Source of the DNA: an uncultured Blautia sp.
GTDB lineage: Bacteria > Bacillota > Clostridia > Lachnospirales > Lachnospiraceae
Direction: 5' to 3'
Assembly: GCA_937893675.1 (NCBI GenBank)
Contig: CALBGI010000065.1
Span: forward strand, 1-18,904
DNA length: 18,904 nucleotides
Positions 7,199 to 14,878 of the stretch are shown here, one piece after another (within the stretch, counting starts at the first letter, position 1; every line of letters begins with the position of its first letter). The notes under the pieces are model-generated. The model saw nothing but the letters and a program-made list of their open reading frames with translations, was not told the DNA's origin and ran no database searches. Both the position numbers and the translations under genes were made by a program.

Positions 7199-8572
7199 AT
7201 GAAAAAAGGTGAAATTTATGAAGGAATTCTGGAAAAGGTAGAATATCCAAACAAAGGACTGGTGTATGTGGGGGACCAGAAGGTGACGGTGAAAAACGGC
7301 ATACCGGGGCAGAAGGTACGGTTTGTCATCAACAAGAAACGTTCCGGCCGCGCGGAAGGGCGTCTTTTGGAGGTTCTGGAAAAATCTCCGCTGGAGACAA
7401 GAGAACCGGTGTGCAGTATTTTTCCGGCCTGCGGGGGCTGTATGTATCAGACCATGAGCTATGAGGCCCAGCTTGAAATGAAGGAACGCCAGATACGGGA
7501 GCTTCTGGAAAAAGCGCTGCCGGACAAAGCGTTGGACGGTGTCTGGGAAGGAATCCGCAGAAGCCCCGCAGAATTTGCTTACCGCAACAAGATGGAGTTT
7601 TCCTTTGGGGATGAGTATAAGGACGGTCCCCTTTCTCTGGGACTTCACAAAAAGGGAAGCACCTATGATGTGCTGACTGCGGCAGACTGCAGACTGGTGC
7701 ATGAGGACATGACAAAAATTCTCTCCTGTGTGCTGGAGTATTTTCGCAGCCGGGGCGTTTCCTATTACCGGAAGCTGCAGCATGTGGGATATCTTCGCCA
7801 TCTGCTTTTGCGCCGCAGTGTCACCACAGGAGAGATTCTGGTGCATGTGATCACCACAACGCAGGAGGAGCATGATCTGTCAGCTCTTGTGCAGGAGCTC
7901 CTGGCGCTGCCCCTGGATGGGAAAATCGTGGGAATCATGCACATTTTCAATGATTCTCTGTCTGATGTGGTACAGAGCGATGAGACAAAAATTCTGTATG
8001 GCCAGGATTATTTCTACGAAACGCTTCTGGGGCTCCGGTTTAAAGTTAGCACGTTTTCCTTTTTTCAGCCAAACTCCCTGGCGGCAGAGGTGCTGTATTC
8101 TATCGTGAGAGAGTATATCGGAGACACAAAAGATCTGGAGGTTTTTGACCTGTACAGCGGCACAGGCACCATTGCGCAGCTGGCGGCCGCTGTGGCAAAA
8201 GAGGTCATCGGCGTGGAGATCGTGGAGGAGGCGGTGAAAGCTGCCCGGGACAACGCAAAGCTCAACGGACTTGCGAACTGCCGGTTTATCGCAGGCGATG
8301 TGCTGAAAGTGCTTGACGAGGTGGCGGAAAAACCGGACGTGATCATTCTCGATCCGCCCAGGGACGGCATCCACCCCAAGGCGCTTCCCAAAATTCTCTC
8401 CTACAAAGTGGAGCGGATCGTATATATTTCCTGTAAAGCCACCAGTCTGGCAAGGGATTTGGAGAGCTTTCTGGCAGCAGGCTATCAGGTGGAACGGGCG
8501 TGCTGTGTGGATCAATTTTGTCAGACGGTGCATGTGGAGACGGTTGTCTTGTTGTCAAAAGTCAAAGAATAA
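7199..8572 (+). CDS. rlmD: 23S rRNA (uracil-1939-C5)-methyltransferase
   Basis: This 457-residue protein methylates C5 of uridine in 23S rRNA using S-adenosylmethionine. From the N-terminus: a TRAM RNA-binding domain (about 1-62), then [4Fe-4S] cysteines C72, C78 and C81 in CSIFPACGGC with C164, a central RNA-binding domain, and a Rossmann methyltransferase domain with DLYSGTGT (317-324), ILDPPRDG and the catalytic C412 in VYISCKATSLARDL. The start at 7199 is 4 nt after AGGAG; ATGs at 7187 and 7196 are also in frame but overlap or abut that site. RlmD-like proteins (RumA, RlmCD) differ in target site, which cannot be read from sequence, so the exact uridine is less sure than the family. Confidence 0.92.
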   Translation: MKKGEIYEGILEKVEYPNKGLVYVGDQKVTVKNGIPGQKVRFVINKKRSGRAEGRLLEVLEKSPLETREPVCSIFPACGGCMYQTMSYEAQLEMKERQIRELLEKALPDKALDGVWEGIRRSPAEFAYRNKMEFSFGDEYKDGPLSLGLHKKGSTYDVLTAADCRLVHEDMTKILSCVLEYFRSRGVSYYRKLQHVGYLRHLLLRRSVTTGEILVHVITTTQEEHDLSALVQELLALPLDGKIVGIMHIFNDSLSDVVQSDETKILYGQDYFYETLLGLRFKVSTFSFFQPNSLAAEVLYSIVREYIGDTKDLEVFDLYSGTGTIAQLAAAVAKEVIGVEIVEEAVKAARDNAKLNGLANCRFIAGDVLKVLDEVAEKPDVIILDPPRDGIHPKALPKILSYKVERIVYISCKATSLARDLESFLAAGYQVERACCVDQFCQTVHVETVVLLSKVKE

Positions 8573-8604
8573 GATAGCGAAAAAGTGTAGAAAACAAGGG
8601 ATTT

Positions 8605-8653
8605 CCGGGAGTCGGGGCTTGTCAGAGGACAGGTTTTGGCTCCCGGATTTTTT
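8605..8653 (+). terminator. Terminator of rlmD
   Basis: CCGGGAG (8605-8611) pairs with CTCCCGG (8640-8646), with an inner CTTGTC/GACAGG hairpin, and ATTTTTTCGTTTT follows. It lies about 30 nt after the rlmD stop. Confidence 0.85.
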
Positions 8654-8856
8654 CGTTTTATGGGTAAGTGGGAACTGGTCTACTGTGAAAAATGGCGGAG
8701 AGTTGAGTGGTTGATTTTGATATTGGGGGTGTTGAGTTGACGGGTTGGATAAAAGAGGTGTCGAGTTGACAGGATTGTTAAATCAGATAAAACTTGCAAT
8801 TCTTTTTATATTCGATTAATATGCGACTACCTTGAAAATGCGTATGAAAAGTGCCG
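8654..8856. other. Gene-free stretch at the core/accessory boundary
   Basis: No convincing gene is seen between the rlmD terminator and the MerR promoter. The stretch shifts from G-rich to AT-rich along its length. It holds three copies of GAGTTGA at 8700, 8734 and 8763, the last two extended to GAGTTGAC(G/A)GG. Because the flanking composition changes here, it may mark the edge of inserted DNA. Confidence 0.5.
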
Positions 8857-8887
8857 TTGACTTTTCCCTTGGGGCAAAGTTTATACT
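8857..8887 (+). promoter_or_regulatory. MerR-type promoter/operator with 19-bp spacer
   Basis: TTGACT (8857-8862) and TATACT (8882-8887) are separated by exactly 19 nt, the overlong spacer typical of promoters activated by MerR family proteins. Inside is an imperfect dyad: ACTTT, CCC, TT, GGG, AAAGT (about 8860-8880). It lies just ahead of the MerR gene, so the operon is probably autoregulated and switched on when the effector binds. Confidence 0.8.
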
Positions 8888-8911
8888 GGTACTGGAAAGG
8901 AGGCCTATTAT

Positions 8912-9742
8912 ATGTTGACGATTGGAGAATTTTCGAGTATATGCCGAGTATCCACAAAAACACTTCGGTATTATGCAGAAATAGGATTGATACTTCCAGA
9001 AGAAATCAATCCAGAAAATGGGTATCGTTATTATTCTATTAATCAGTTGGAGACGATGCTGTTTATTAATCGGCTGAAAGCGTATCATTTTTCGTTGGAA
9101 GAGATTAAGGCAATTCTTGAGTCAGAGGAGGCAATGGATGACAAACTATATGCGGCCCTTAGTAAAAAGAAAAAAGAGATTTCAATGCAAATGATGATGT
9201 ATAAAAATATGTTGGAGCAGATAGATGCTGATATGTCTGCCATAAGAAAGGGCAAGTCGATTATGTCATATATGGAAGATATTGGTATAGAACTGGTGGA
9301 GGTGCCAAAGATGTATCTTCTGTCCATACGAAAGATGATTCAGGAACAGGATTTTCCTGATGAGTATGGGTATTGCTTTGAAAAGCTGTTTAAGAAAATG
9401 AAGGAAAAGAACCTGACAGCATCCGCTCCACCAATGGTTTTATTCCATAGTGATGAATATAGTCCATTTGGACTGGATACAGAATTTGCTGTCCCAATCA
9501 ACGAGTATGCAACGGGAACAAGGGATTTTTATCCTGGACTTTGTTTGAAAACTGTTGTGCATGGTTCCTACTCTCAGCTCTCTTCTGTTTATGCGAAGCA
9601 AATTGAATGGGCAGAAAAAGAAGGGTACGAAAATTGTAATGCACTTTATGAAGTTTATGTAACAAGTCCTTCGGAGGTTTTGCAGGAGAGCGATTTCATT
9701 ACAGAGGTCTATTATCCAGTAAAAAAGATATTAAAAAAATAA
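8912..9742 (+). CDS. MerR family regulator with GyrI-like effector domain (BmrR type)
   Basis: This 276-residue protein is laid out like BmrR. Residues 1-70 are the MerR winged HTH (LTIGEFSSIC, TKTLRYYAEIGLILP, GYRYYS). About 75-115 is a coiled coil. From about 120 to the end is a GyrI-like ligand-binding domain ending in LYEVYVTSPSE and ITEVYYPV, as in multidrug-sensing regulators. Drug-like cations or lipids are the family ligands; the real one is unknown. The ATG follows AAAGGAGG. It should bend the 19-bp-spacer promoter upstream and co-transcribe the serine hydrolase 46 nt downstream. Codon use is much more AT-rich than in the preceding core genes, suggesting horizontal acquisition. Confidence 0.9.
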   Translation: MLTIGEFSSICRVSTKTLRYYAEIGLILPEEINPENGYRYYSINQLETMLFINRLKAYHFSLEEIKAILESEEAMDDKLYAALSKKKKEISMQMMMYKNMLEQIDADMSAIRKGKSIMSYMEDIGIELVEVPKMYLLSIRKMIQEQDFPDEYGYCFEKLFKKMKEKNLTASAPPMVLFHSDEYSPFGLDTEFAVPINEYATGTRDFYPGLCLKTVVHGSYSQLSSVYAKQIEWAEKEGYENCNALYEVYVTSPSEVLQESDFITEVYYPVKKILKK

Positions 9743-9788
9743 AGCAGAAAAAATGCGTTTACAAATAGGTTAAAGGAAAGGAGATATC

Positions 9789-10760
9789 ATGGATCAGAAA
9801 AGAATTAGAGAACTCGAACAAAAAATCAGCACTGATTATGGGAATACCACAGGTGTGGCGGTATTAAAAGAAGGAAAATTGGTATATGAAAAATATTTCA
9901 AGGGATGTACAAGAGAAAGCCAGGTTCATGTTTATTCTGTAACAAAAAGTATTATTTCAATACTGATTGGGATTGCAGTAGATAGAGGATATATCCAAAG
10001 TGTTGATCAGAAAGTGCTGGATTTTTTCCCTGGATACATAGTAAGAAAGAGAGAAAACACCATCCAAAATATCACAGTCAAGGATATGCTGACAATGACA
10101 GCACCTTATAAGTATCGTTTTTTTGCTCCATATGTGAAATATTTTACTAGTGAGGATTGGGTGAAATTTTCTTTAGACCAGCTAGGGGGCCGGGGGAAGA
10201 TCGGAACATTCCGATATGCACCTCTGATTGGTCCGGATATTTTTTCAGGAATATTAGTAAAAGCAACAGGGCAGTCAGTATTTGAGTTTGCAGATGAAAA
10301 TTTATTTTCACCATTAGAAATTCATGTAGATGGAGATTTGATGTTTAAAAGCAAGGAGGAACAACTGGCATTTAATGAATCTATAGATACCAGCGGATGG
10401 GTACGGGACTCATTAGGGATTCATACAGCGGGTTGGGGACTTACACTTTCCCCTATGGATATGGCAAAAATTGGTCAGTTATATTTGAATAAAGGCATAT
10501 GGAACGGAAAACGAATTGTATCAGAAAAATGGGTGGAAGAAAGTACGAGAGAGCATAGCCGATGGAAGAAACATGATTTATCGTATGGATATTTATGGTG
10601 GGTAAATGAAGATGGTTATGCAGCGATGGGGGATGGAGGAAATATAATTTATGTGAATACAAAAGATAAAATAGTTGTGTCATCTTCTGCGCTTTTTGTG
10701 CCAAAGATAAGGGATAGGATAGACTTAATCAAAACATATATTGAACCAATATTTAGATAG
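9789..10760 (+). CDS. Serine hydrolase of the class C beta-lactamase/PBP4* fold
   Basis: This 323-residue enzyme has the beta-lactamase-related fold. The nucleophile and general base are in S50-V-T-K53 (SxxK). The second motif, normally YxN, reads Y143-A-P145, so the Asn is replaced, though the surrounding GTFRY..L and ATGQS..EFA.E.LF.PL segments align well. The third motif region is GDGGNIIYV rather than KTG or HTG. There is no signal peptide or membrane segment, so it is probably cytosolic. This argues against a secreted beta-lactamase; esterase or peptidase activity is more plausible. AGGAAAGGAG precedes the ATG. It is co-transcribed with the MerR regulator, so its substrate may relate to the sensed ligand. 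Confidence 0.85.
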   Translation: MDQKRIRELEQKISTDYGNTTGVAVLKEGKLVYEKYFKGCTRESQVHVYSVTKSIISILIGIAVDRGYIQSVDQKVLDFFPGYIVRKRENTIQNITVKDMLTMTAPYKYRFFAPYVKYFTSEDWVKFSLDQLGGRGKIGTFRYAPLIGPDIFSGILVKATGQSVFEFADENLFSPLEIHVDGDLMFKSKEEQLAFNESIDTSGWVRDSLGIHTAGWGLTLSPMDMAKIGQLYLNKGIWNGKRIVSEKWVEESTREHSRWKKHDLSYGYLWWVNEDGYAAMGDGGNIIYVNTKDKIVVSSSALFVPKIRDRIDLIKTYIEPIFR

Positions 10761-10771
10761 ACTGAGAATAA

Positions 10772-10903
10772 ACTTGCTATCGTTTTGCTCATAATCGTTT
10801 GTGTACACATGTATTTGAAAATTTATTGGGAATTAAGCTGTCTAGTGTAAATGATATATCTGAATTTGATAAAGATATGAGGCTTTTTTCAGATCCAAAT
10901 TAA
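10772..10903 (+). pseudogene. Possible 3' gene fragment ahead of the chimeric recombinase
   Basis: A 43-codon open stretch without a ribosome-binding site or plausible start ends at TAA 10903. Its last residues read EFDKDMRLFSDPN, which looks coding. I do not recognise it. It could be the tail end of a phage gene that preceded the tape-measure gene, or chance. It is followed by a hairpin terminator. Confidence 0.25.
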
Positions 10904-10918
10904 TAAGATGTAATTAAG

Positions 10919-10948
10919 GCATCGGTTAGAAATAATCGGTGCTTTTTT
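10919..10948 (+). terminator. Terminator hairpin ahead of the chimeric recombinase
   Basis: GCATCGGTTA (10919-10928) and TAATCGGTGC (10933-10942) form a 10-bp stem with two G.U pairs and a GAAA loop, followed by six T. It would end transcription from the serine hydrolase operon. If the hairpin is efficient, the recombinase genes need a promoter that I do not see. Confidence 0.7.
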
Positions 10949-10976
10949 CATGCCCATTTTTAAGGAGGTGAGGGTT

Positions 10977-12752
10977 GTGGCGAACCGGATTAAAGGCATT
11001 ACGGTGGAGATTGGTGGCGATACTACTGGTCTTGATAAAGCACTAAAGAACGTCAATTCTTCTATCACGAAAACGCAGTCTGCCTTAAATGATGTGAACC
11101 GTCTGCTAAAACTCGATCCTTCTAATACGGTGCTGGTGGCACAGAAGCAGGAACTGCTGGCGCAGGCAGTCAGCCAGACCGAAGAAAAGTTGTCGGCTCT
11201 GGAAACCGCACAGGAGCAGGTTGCCGCAGCCTTTGCCCGTGGGGATATCGGGGTGGATAAGTATCAGGCATTTCAGCGGGAGATTGAGGAAACCCGTGGA
11301 AAGCTGAATAAATATAAAGCTGATCTTTATATCAAATCCAATGATGAGTGGGAGTTTGCCGGACTTTACTATGACGAAGGCATTTCCGGTACGAAAAAAG
11401 AAAAGCGAGATGGGTTGCTGGCGATGGTTGCCGCCTGCGAGAGAGGAACGATTGACTTCGTCATTACCAAATCCATCAGCCGTTTTGCCAGAAATACCAC
11501 GGACTGTCTGGAACTGGTGCGGAAGCTGCTGGACTTAAAGATCTACATCTATTTTGAAAAAGAAAATCTAAACACGGGCTCCATGGAGAGTGAATTAATG
11601 CTTTCCATTTTAAGCAGTCTGGCGGAAAGCGAGTCTGTGTCCATTTCTGAAAATGAGAAGTGGGGTATCAAGCGGCGCTTTCAGAATGGAACCTTCATCA
11701 TTTCCTATCCCCCATATGGTTATGACAATGTGGACGGGGAGATGGTGATCGTGCCGGAGCAGGCGGAGATCGTGAAACAGATCTTTGCGGACACGCTTTC
11801 GGGGAAAAGTACCCACGAGATTGCGGATGAACTGAATGAGCGTGGCGTTGCTACTAAGAAGGGCGGACATTGGACACCGGGTACCGTCAACGCCATCATC
11901 GGGAATGAAAAGTATACGGGTGACGTCCTGTTCCAGAAGACCTATACGGACAGCAGCTTTAACCGCCATCAGAACCGGGGAGAGCTTGACCAGTACCTGA
12001 TGCAGGATCATCATGAAGCGATCATCAGCAGGGAAGAGTTTGAACTGGCCAATGCGGTTTTGAAACAGCGGGGGCGTGAAAAAGGAAATGGCTATGACAC
12101 CGGGAGATACCAGAACCGGTACGGCTTTTCCGGCCGGATCTGCTGTGGAGAATGCGGCGGCAAATATAAGAGACGGATGCATTATAAACCCAGCGGCCAG
12201 TATGTGGCCTGGGCTTGTGCCAATCATCTGAAAGATAAGGAAAGCTGTTCGCAGAAATACATCACGGATGATGCTTTGAAACTGGCGTTTGTTACCATGA
12301 TGAATAAGCTGGTCTTTGGACATCAGATGGTGCTGCGTCCTCTTTTGCAAAGCCTGCGGGGGCTGAATGATCAATCCCGGCTGCTAAAGATTGAAGAACT
12401 GGAAACGGCAATCGAGAAAAACAGGGAGCAGAAACAGGTGCTGACGAATCTGATGGCAAGCGGCTATCTGGAGCCTGCTCTTTTTAATAAGGAAAGTAAT
12501 GAACTTGCAGCGGAAGCGGAAGCCCTGCGGCAGGAAAAGGATGGGCTGATGCGCTCTGTCAATGGAGATATGGTCAAAATAGAGGAACTGCAGCGGCTGC
12601 TCCGGTTTGTATCCAAAGGGACTATGCTGACGGAATTTGATGATGAGACGTTTCTTTCCTTTGCGGAACGGATTACCGTGCTGTACAGAAAAGAAGTGGT
12701 TTTTGAATTGAAATGCGGACTGTCCCTGAGAGAAAGGCTGGTGGAACCATGA
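10977..12752 (+). CDS. Chimeric phage tape-measure/large serine recombinase lacking the catalytic serine
   Basis: The 591-residue protein joins two unrelated pieces. Residues 1 to about 116 are the N-terminus of a phage tail tape-measure protein (IKGITVEIGGDTTGLDKALK, RLLKLDPSN, then a coiled coil). From about 117 (LYIKSNDEWEF) to the end it is a large serine recombinase: the rest of the resolvase domain with DEGISGT and KSISRFARNT, the recombinase domain, a zinc ribbon (CCGECG ... CANH...C) and a coiled coil. The RVST...S stretch with the nucleophilic serine is missing, so the protein should be unable to cut DNA. GTG 10977 is the start: AAGGAGGTG lies 6 nt upstream and inside the longer ATG 10950 frame. 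The reading frame is intact across the join. It overlaps the next gene by ATGA. Confidence 0.88.
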   Translation: MANRIKGITVEIGGDTTGLDKALKNVNSSITKTQSALNDVNRLLKLDPSNTVLVAQKQELLAQAVSQTEEKLSALETAQEQVAAAFARGDIGVDKYQAFQREIEETRGKLNKYKADLYIKSNDEWEFAGLYYDEGISGTKKEKRDGLLAMVAACERGTIDFVITKSISRFARNTTDCLELVRKLLDLKIYIYFEKENLNTGSMESELMLSILSSLAESESVSISENEKWGIKRRFQNGTFIISYPPYGYDNVDGEMVIVPEQAEIVKQIFADTLSGKSTHEIADELNERGVATKKGGHWTPGTVNAIIGNEKYTGDVLFQKTYTDSSFNRHQNRGELDQYLMQDHHEAIISREEFELANAVLKQRGREKGNGYDTGRYQNRYGFSGRICCGECGGKYKRRMHYKPSGQYVAWACANHLKDKESCSQKYITDDALKLAFVTMMNKLVFGHQMVLRPLLQSLRGLNDQSRLLKIEELETAIEKNREQKQVLTNLMASGYLEPALFNKESNELAAEAEALRQEKDGLMRSVNGDMVKIEELQRLLRFVSKGTMLTEFDDETFLSFAERITVLYRKEVVFELKCGLSLRERLVEP

Positions 12753-13180
12753 GACACATTCCGTATGGATACCGGATTGAAAACGGCCGGGCGATCATCG
12801 ATGAAAAACAGGCCGCCACGGTACGGGAGTTTTTTCAGAACTATATTTCTGGCATGGCGCTTATGCGCGCCGCTGAGAAGGTCGGATTAAATCTGTACCA
12901 CGGGAGCGCCGGAAGGATGCTCCGGAATAAGAAGTATCTTGGAGATGATTACTATCCTGCCATTATCGACAAAGAAACCTTCGATAAGGCAGAAGAAATA
13001 CGCATGAGCCGAGCAAAAGCACTGGGGCGGGTGTGGGAACTGGAAGGAAAGGAGGACCTCTTCTTCCCTACCAGCTTTACCATACCTGCAGTGAAAAAGG
13101 TTTCTGACGATCCTTTTGAACAGGCGTCGTATGCATACAGTTTGATTGAGAGCGAGGTGGATGGGGATGGAACTAAGTAG
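12749..13180 (+). CDS. Short recombinase-domain protein without catalytic domain
   Basis: This 143-residue protein begins directly with HIPYGYRIENGRAIID, the segment that follows the catalytic domain in large serine recombinases, and continues with the KKYLGDDYYPAIIDKETFDKAEE recombinase-domain core. It has no resolvase domain, no catalytic serine and no zinc ribbon. It may bind the attachment site or act as an accessory subunit. The ATG overlaps the stop of the first recombinase gene (ATGA, 12749-12752), and the gene overlaps the third by 14 nt, so all three are translationally coupled. A longer frame from 12713 lacks a better ribosome-binding site. Small partners of this kind occur between two full recombinases in clostridial mobile elements. 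Confidence 0.8.
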   Translation: MRHIPYGYRIENGRAIIDEKQAATVREFFQNYISGMALMRAAEKVGLNLYHGSAGRMLRNKKYLGDDYYPAIIDKETFDKAEEIRMSRAKALGRVWELEGKEDLFFPTSFTIPAVKKVSDDPFEQASYAYSLIESEVDGDGTK

Positions 13181-14738
13181 GAATATTACCGTGATCCCAG
13201 CCAGAAAGCGGGTAGGAAATACCGCCGCAGTTGGGCAGCGGCCAAAGCTGAAAGTCGCTGCTTACTGCCGGGTTTCCACGGACAGTGAAGAGCAGGCATC
13301 CAGCTACGAGGTGCAGGTGGCGCATTATACGCAGTTTATCCAGAAGAATCCGGAATGGGAGCTGGCAGGGATTTATGCCGATGACGGGATCACCGGAACG
13401 AACACGAAAAAGCGGGAGGAATTTAACCGCATGATCCAGGACTGCATGGACGGAAACATTGATATGATCATTACCAAGTCCATCAGTCGGTTTGCAAGAA
13501 ACACCCTGGATTGTCTGAAATATATCCGGAAATTGAAGGAGAAGAACATTCCGGTTTTCTTTGAAAAAGAGAACATCAACACCATGGATTCTAAGGGTGA
13601 GGTGCTGCTTACCATTATGGCGAGCCTGGCACAGCAGGAAAGCCAGTCTTTGAGCCAGAACATTAAACTCGGGCTGCAGTATCGTTTCCAGAACGGAGAG
13701 GTCCGGGTCAACCACAGCCGGTTCCTGGGTTACACAAAGGATGAGGACGGGAACCTGATCATAGAGCCTGCGGAGGCGGAAGTGGTAAAGCGGATCTACC
13801 GAGAGTACCTGGAAGGGGCAAGCCTGCTCCAGATTGGGCGTGGTCTGGAAACGGATGGGATTCTTACCGGGGCGGGGAAAACGAAGTGGCGTCCGGAAAC
13901 ACTGAAGAAGATCCTGCAGAATGAAAAGTACATCGGAGACGCCCTTTTGCAGAAGACCTATACTGTTGATTTTCTTAATAAAAAACGGGTGCAGAACAAG
14001 GGGATTGTCCCACAGTATTATGTGGAAAACAGCCATGAGCCGATCATTCCCCGTGACCTTTATATGCAGGTGCAGGAGGAAATGATCCGGCGGGCGAACC
14101 TTCACAGTGGAGCCAACCGGAAAAAGAGAGTTTACAGCAGCAAGTATGCCTTATCCAGTATTGTTTACTGCTCCAGGTGCGGCGAAATTTACCGGCGGAT
14201 TGCATGGAATAACAGGGGAAAACATTCTACCGTGTGGCGGTGCTGTACCCGTGTGGAACATGGGCCAACCGCCTGTGATGCACCAACTATTCAGGAGCAA
14301 GATCTGCAGGCGGCGGTGGTGCAGGCGATCAACCTTACACTTGGCAACAGGGAAAACATGATGGCCACTCTCCAGGAGAACATAGAAGCGGTGATCCGAC
14401 AGGAGGATGAAACCTCATCGGAAGGGATTGAGGCCAAGTTGCTGGAACTGCAAAAGAAACTTCTGAAACTGGCGAATTCGAAAAAGGATTATAACAGTGT
14501 TGCGGATGAGATAGACAGGCTGCGGGAATTGAAGCAGAATGCCCTGTTGGAGAGCGCCGAGCGGGAGGGACTGAAGCAGCGAATCAGGGAGATGCAGGAG
14601 TTTTTAGAACAGCAGTCTACAGAGGTCACGGAGTATGATGAACTGCTGGTGCGGCGGCTAATTGAGAAGGTCACGGTTTATGATGGGCGGTTTGAGGTGG
14701 AGTTCAAATCCGGGGCAAAGGTAGATGTGGGGAGGTAA
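13167..14738 (+). CDS. Large serine recombinase (site-specific integrase/excisionase)
   Basis: This is a complete 523-residue large serine recombinase. The resolvase domain (about 28-180) has the nucleophile S37 in YCRVSTDSEEQASSYE, the DDGITGTNTKKR loop and the arginine motif KSISRFARNT. A recombinase domain (about 200-300) follows, then a zinc ribbon (YCSRCGEIYRR ... WRCCTRV ... C), a coiled coil (about 410-480) and a C-terminal EKVTVYDGRFEVEFKSG strand. It should cut and rejoin attP/attB through a covalent serine intermediate. GAGGTGG at suitable spacing favours ATG 13167 over ATG 13161 and TTG 13146. It is clearly related to the first recombinase but lacks its damage, so it is the only potentially active one. 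A terminator follows. Confidence 0.92.
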   Translation: MELSRNITVIPARKRVGNTAAVGQRPKLKVAAYCRVSTDSEEQASSYEVQVAHYTQFIQKNPEWELAGIYADDGITGTNTKKREEFNRMIQDCMDGNIDMIITKSISRFARNTLDCLKYIRKLKEKNIPVFFEKENINTMDSKGEVLLTIMASLAQQESQSLSQNIKLGLQYRFQNGEVRVNHSRFLGYTKDEDGNLIIEPAEAEVVKRIYREYLEGASLLQIGRGLETDGILTGAGKTKWRPETLKKILQNEKYIGDALLQKTYTVDFLNKKRVQNKGIVPQYYVENSHEPIIPRDLYMQVQEEMIRRANLHSGANRKKRVYSSKYALSSIVYCSRCGEIYRRIAWNNRGKHSTVWRCCTRVEHGPTACDAPTIQEQDLQAAVVQAINLTLGNRENMMATLQENIEAVIRQEDETSSEGIEAKLLELQKKLLKLANSKKDYNSVADEIDRLRELKQNALLESAEREGLKQRIREMQEFLEQQSTEVTEYDELLVRRLIEKVTVYDGRFEVEFKSGAKVDVGR

Positions 14739-14755
14739 ATAACAGAATGAATAAG

Positions 14756-14795
14756 GTGCCTTGTGGCTTTTGAAATGGCTGCAAGGTGCTTTTTT
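14756..14795 (+). terminator. Terminator of the recombinase module
   Basis: GTGCCTTGT (14756-14764) pairs, with three G.U pairs, to GCAAGGTGC (14781-14789), and six T follow. It starts 17 nt after the recombinase stop. Confidence 0.7.
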
Positions 14796-14824
14796 AATGG
14801 GCTGTTAATTTTAAAGAAGGTAGC

Positions 14825-14853
14825 TTGTGCTTATCAACCATAGGGTTTATAAT
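14825..14853 (+). promoter_or_regulatory. Sigma-A promoter of the HTH/SEC-C operon
   Basis: TTGTGC (14825-14830), a 17-nt spacer and a perfect TATAAT (14848-14853). It lies 25 nt upstream of the HTH gene start. It is the only strong promoter seen for the four downstream genes. Confidence 0.75.
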
Positions 14854-14878
14854 TGTACTATGCTGATGGAGGTGGAAA

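Noticed and set aside
8573..8714. Short open frames in the rlmD 3' region
   Set aside because: They cross the rlmD terminator stem, have no ribosome-binding site and no recognisable sequence.
10950..10976. ATG at 10950 as start of the chimeric recombinase
   Set aside because: It lies right after the terminator T tract, has no ribosome-binding site, and the strong AAGGAGGTG falls inside this extension. GTG 10977 is the start.
14739..14878. Attachment site next to the recombinase trio
   Set aside because: The stretch is explained by a terminator and the HTH promoter. No direct repeat matching another place in the window was found, so an att site cannot be supported without an empty-site comparison.
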